Assembly (NCBI GenBank): GCA_964428905.1
Contig: CAYSAA010000246.1
Span: 1 to 8,834, forward strand
Source of the DNA: CAYSAA01 sp964428905
Lineage (GTDB): Bacteria; Atribacterota; Phoenicimicrobiia; Phoenicimicrobiales; Stramentimicrobiaceae
DNA: 8,834 nucleotides
Direction of reading: 5' to 3'
This document shows positions 6,067 to 8,834 of the stretch, piece after piece. Every line of letters starts with the position of its first letter. Within the stretch, counting starts at the first letter, position 1. A program made the translations under genes and the position numbers. The notes under the pieces were generated by a model. It did not search any database. It saw nothing but the letters and a program-made list of their open reading frames with translations, and was not told the origin of the DNA.

Positions 6067-6555
6067 ATGAAAATCGGGATCATGGCAGATACACATGACA
6101 ATCTTCCTAACATAAAAAAAGCAGTTAATGTATTTAATCAAGAAAAAATTGATTTATTGCTTCATGCCGGAGATTTTGTCTCACCGTTTACCGCCAGGGA
6201 ATTGAAGAACATTCGTTGTCCTTTTACCGGTGTATTTGGTAATAATGATGGTGACCGGTTATTTTTGCTCGATCAATTTCAAAAAATTGGACCCATCTAC
6301 CCGGAACCTTATAAAACAAATATAGATGGTAAAGAAATCATCATGTTCCATAAAAATGATGTTATAGCAGATTTGGCTAAGAGTCAGGTTTATGATATTA
6401 TCATTTATGGACATACCCATCAGGTAGATCTTTATACAGAGGGGAAAACAAGAGTAATCAATCCCGGAGAATGTGGTGGGTGGCTTACCGGAAAGAGCAC
6501 CATTGCCATTCTGGAGTTAACTAATTTGAGTGTGCGAATTATTAATCTGTCATAA
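6067..6555 (+). CDS. YfcE/MJ0936-family metallophosphoesterase
   Basis: A 162-residue calcineurin-like phosphoesterase, the usual size for the single-domain YfcE/MJ0936 family, whose members hydrolyse phosphodiesters with two divalent metals. Metal-site motifs are in order: D8 and H10 (ADTHDN), D36 (HAGD), N59 (GNND), H95 (MFHK) and H116/H118 (GHTH). The C-terminal NPGECGGWLTGKST resembles the archaeal MJ0936-type branch as I recall it. The glycine that usually follows the fifth metal ligand (HG) is lysine here, and the loop to GHTH differs accordingly. The ATG has AGGAG 8 nt upstream. It is transcribed alone from its own promoter, divergent from larA and convergent with the UPF0182 gene. The physiological substrate is unknown for the family. 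I leave the symbol blank because orthology with yfcE is not established. Confidence 0.85.
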   Translation: MKIGIMADTHDNLPNIKKAVNVFNQEKIDLLLHAGDFVSPFTARELKNIRCPFTGVFGNNDGDRLFLLDQFQKIGPIYPEPYKTNIDGKEIIMFHKNDVIADLAKSQVYDIIIYGHTHQVDLYTEGKTRVINPGECGGWLTGKSTIAILELTNLSVRIINLS

Positions 6556-6595
6556 TTAACCCAGAACAAACTATAAAATTAATTTCGCAAATAAG

Positions 6596-6651
6596 TATAG
6601 GCTAATCCTATAAATAGTTCACACATAAAAGGATTAGCCTATATTGTTTTT
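6596..6651. terminator. Long-stem hairpin between convergent genes
   Basis: TATAGGCTAATCCT (6596-6609) and AGGATTAGCCTATA (6630-6643) form a perfect 14-bp stem around a 20-nt AT-rich loop. TTGTTTTT follows on the plus side (6644-6651), consistent with termination of the phosphoesterase transcript, whose stop lies 40 nt upstream. On the minus side the tail is weaker (CTTATTT), so it may only partly terminate the UPF0182 transcript, which ends at 6674. Confidence 0.75.
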
Positions 6652-6673
6652 CTGTCCAGTAGGTTTAATTCTC

Positions 6674-8834
6674 TTACTCTTCGGTTATTTCTTGTAATTC
6701 CATCTGCTGAATAAAATTCTGTAATGATTCTAAGGTATCCTCCAAGTCTTCCAAGTTCTCCCCGTATTGTGTCCAATTGCCCTCCTGAGCAGCATCTGTA
6801 GCGTCCAGGTAATACTGAATGGCATTTTCAATCAAACTATTGAGGGTTGACCCTTCTTCTAAAATAATTTCTCTCTCTATTTCTTTCATTTCTTCTTCTA
6901 TCGTCCTTCCAAAAAGTATCCTGAGAGAAGACTCTAAATCAACAGCCATGGCAACTTCCGAACCATTAGATACAATCACCCTTCTCAGCTGCGGTATTTC
7001 GCCTTGTTCAGCCCTTAGATACAATGGTTCTACATAGAGAACCGAGTCCTCAATTGGGATAACCAGTATATTACCTCTGATCACCGTGGAACCGCTCTGA
7101 CTCCATAAAGTAATCTGCTGAGAAATTTCAGAATCCTGATCAATCAAAGCCTCAACTTGCATGGGGCCATAGACTAATTTATCTTTAGGAAATTTATAGA
7201 CAATCATTTCTCCATAACCTTCTCCGTCATTTCGGGCAGCCAGCCAGGCAATCATGTTGTTCTTATTAGTAGGAGTAAACGGGGTAATCAATATAAACTC
7301 TTCTTCCACAAAATCCGGCAATTTGGCTATTACATAATAAGGCTCCATTGTTATTTCAGTAGATTGATATAGTTCTTTGGGAATATTCCAGTAATCCTCC
7401 TTGTTGTAAAAGACGTCAGGATTTTGCATATGATAGTCGGAATACATTTCGGTCTGTACCCAGAAAAGATCTGCGGGATAGCGAATATGCATACGGAGAT
7501 CTTCCGGCATGTCATTCATTGATTTAAAGAGGTCAGGGAAAATATTCTGGTAAACCTGAATTATGGGATCTTCTGGCTCAATAACATAAAAATCAACATC
7601 ACCATTATAGGCATCAATCACGACTTTTACTGAATTACGTATATAATTAAACAATTGACTATAGGGTTTGGAATAAGGAAAACGATCAGAAGTAGTATAG
7701 GCATCCTGAATCCAATATAATTTTCCATCATCCGAAATAACAAGATAAGGATCATCATCATAAACCAAGAACGGGGCAATTTCCCTGGTCCGGTCAATAA
7801 CGTTTCGATGGAGCATAATACGGCTGTCCTGGGTAAAACTGCCGGTTAATAATATATTTATATCCCTGAACTGTATGGCAAACATCAATCGACGCCACAA
7901 GGAAGAAATAGACACACCTCCCGTACCCTCATAATGGGTATATACATTTTCATCGCCAAGGGGATAGTCAAATTCCCGGTTTTTGGTATCTACAATGACG
8001 TATTTTTCGGTTTTTTCACCATAATAGATTTCCGGTCTGGTGATATTTAAGTCAACTGATGAAATTGGAGGAATATCCTGAATAGATAGTATGGGTAATC
8101 CATCCCTGTCTACTTCATTTACCGGACTCAAGACTGCACCATATCCATGAGTAAAGGTAAGACGTTCGTTGACCCAGGTCTGAGCCTCCTGGGCAAGCTT
8201 GCTGCTATCTAATTCTCTGGCAGAAACCATAACCTGCCTATAATCTCCATTTAGATAATAACGGTCAACATCGATTCCAAAAAACTCATAGTAGAGTCGA
8301 ATTGACTGAATCTGATTAAAAGTCTGTTCAAGAGGTCGCCAATCCCATAAACGAATATTACTGATTGTTTCTGGGTTATTTTGTATGTCTTCATAGATAA
8401 TTTCCCTTTCAAAAGGAAAATCTTCCTCTACAATTTTATCTAAACCGTAAGCCTTTCTGGTCATCTCAATATTATTCGTAAGATAAGGTCTTTCCCTGGC
8501 CAACTCATTGGGTGATACAATGACTCTTTGGAAAATTCCCGGTAATACTCCACCCAGAATGAGATAGACACCGACAATGGCAACAAGACTTATAATGGGT
8601 AATTGGATGCTTTCACGTCTGGCAGTAGCAAAAATCACAATCGCGGCAATAATACAGAGTATCATAGAAATTCTTAAAGCCAGAAGATTAATATGAATAT
8701 CGGTATAGCCTGCCCCATAAATAAGTCCCTGGGGTGAATACAGTATTTTTCTGGCATTAATCCAGAAAGCAGCAGCCTGTAAAACTAAATAAGTACCCAA
8801 CAATAAAGAAAGATGTAATTTTACGGGAGGATCA
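6674..8834 (-). CDS. UPF0182-family membrane protein (5' end outside the window)
   Basis: The frame is open to the right edge, giving at least 719 residues. A TTG at 8803-8801 is not the start: codons upstream continue family-like sequence (DPPVKLHLSL). Family members have about 900 or more residues with roughly seven N-terminal membrane helices, so about 200 residues are missing. Numbered from 8803, the visible part has the end of one helix (about 1-16), GAGYTDIH (30-37), two more helices (about 41-61 and 68-90) and the signature NELARERPYL (99-108). A large, probably extracytoplasmic domain of about 530 residues follows, rich in aromatic and acidic residues. The last 75 residues are very acidic and helical (about 635-709), as is common in the family. 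The molecular function of UPF0182 proteins is unknown to me. It converges with the phosphoesterase gene, 118 nt apart; its promoter is not in view. Confidence 0.88.
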   Translation of the reverse strand, partial: DPPVKLHLSLLLGTYLVLQAAAFWINARKILYSPQGLIYGAGYTDIHINLLALRISMILCIIAAIVIFATARRESIQLPIISLVAIVGVYLILGGVLPGIFQRVIVSPNELARERPYLTNNIEMTRKAYGLDKIVEEDFPFEREIIYEDIQNNPETISNIRLWDWRPLEQTFNQIQSIRLYYEFFGIDVDRYYLNGDYRQVMVSARELDSSKLAQEAQTWVNERLTFTHGYGAVLSPVNEVDRDGLPILSIQDIPPISSVDLNITRPEIYYGEKTEKYVIVDTKNREFDYPLGDENVYTHYEGTGGVSISSLWRRLMFAIQFRDINILLTGSFTQDSRIMLHRNVIDRTREIAPFLVYDDDPYLVISDDGKLYWIQDAYTTSDRFPYSKPYSQLFNYIRNSVKVVIDAYNGDVDFYVIEPEDPIIQVYQNIFPDLFKSMNDMPEDLRMHIRYPADLFWVQTEMYSDYHMQNPDVFYNKEDYWNIPKELYQSTEITMEPYYVIAKLPDFVEEEFILITPFTPTNKNNMIAWLAARNDGEGYGEMIVYKFPKDKLVYGPMQVEALIDQDSEISQQITLWSQSGSTVIRGNILVIPIEDSVLYVEPLYLRAEQGEIPQLRRVIVSNGSEVAMAVDLESSLRILFGRTIEEEMKEIEREIILEEGSTLNSLIENAIQYYLDATDAAQEGNWTQYGENLEDLEDTLESLQNFIQQMELQEITEE

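Noticed and set aside
8801..8803. TTG as the start of the UPF0182 protein
   Set aside because: The frame continues upstream to the window edge with family-like residues, and the visible protein would lack several expected N-terminal membrane helices.

Overview
The window reads as ordinary chromosomal sequence from an AT-rich, low-G+C bacterium. Strong Shine-Dalgarno sequences (AGGAG/GGAGG), some TTG/GTG starts, sigma-A-type promoters and U-tailed hairpins all fit a Bacillota-like lineage. The transporter's binding protein has a cleavable signal peptide but no lipobox, which hints at an outer membrane. A diderm low-G+C anaerobe (Halanaerobiales-like, or possibly Atribacterota) would fit, but this is inference and no marker gene settles it. 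I see no mobile element, CRISPR array, rRNA or tRNA.

Layout: (1) Positions 1-415 hold no convincing gene. They contain a rho-independent terminator (145-170) for something to the left and, at 349-377, a very good promoter with a 10-bp perfect palindrome between -35 and -10. (2) Positions 416-4413 form a five-gene plus-strand operon: a MarR-family repressor, then a complete OpuC-type compatible-solute ABC importer in the order permease, ATPase with CBS domains, permease, binding protein. The operon ends at a hairpin with A and T flanks (4431-4469). (3) Positions 4587-5864 (minus) encode a LarA-family nickel-pincer racemase with a TTG start, converging on the opu operon. (4) Positions 5865-6066 are a divergent promoter region with two face-to-face -10 boxes inside one palindrome. 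(5) Positions 6067-6555 (plus) encode a YfcE/MJ0936-type metallophosphoesterase. (6) A 14-bp perfect-stem hairpin separates it from the convergent gene 6674-8834 (minus), a UPF0182-family membrane protein whose N-terminus lies beyond the right edge.

How the genes work together: the clear functional unit is the osmoprotectant importer with its own regulator. The MarR protein probably binds the promoter palindrome and represses its own operon. The two permeases form the channel, the ATPase drives transport and its CBS pair may sense ionic strength or regulate activity, and the secreted binding protein captures glycine betaine, choline, carnitine or a similar quaternary amine. The racemase, phosphoesterase and UPF0182 genes are separate transcription units with no evident link to the importer. 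I found no wholly new system. The points most worth following are the operator/promoter architecture, the rotated opuC gene order, the identical permease tails kept despite synonymous divergence, the lipobox-less binding protein, and the mirror-image divergent promoter.
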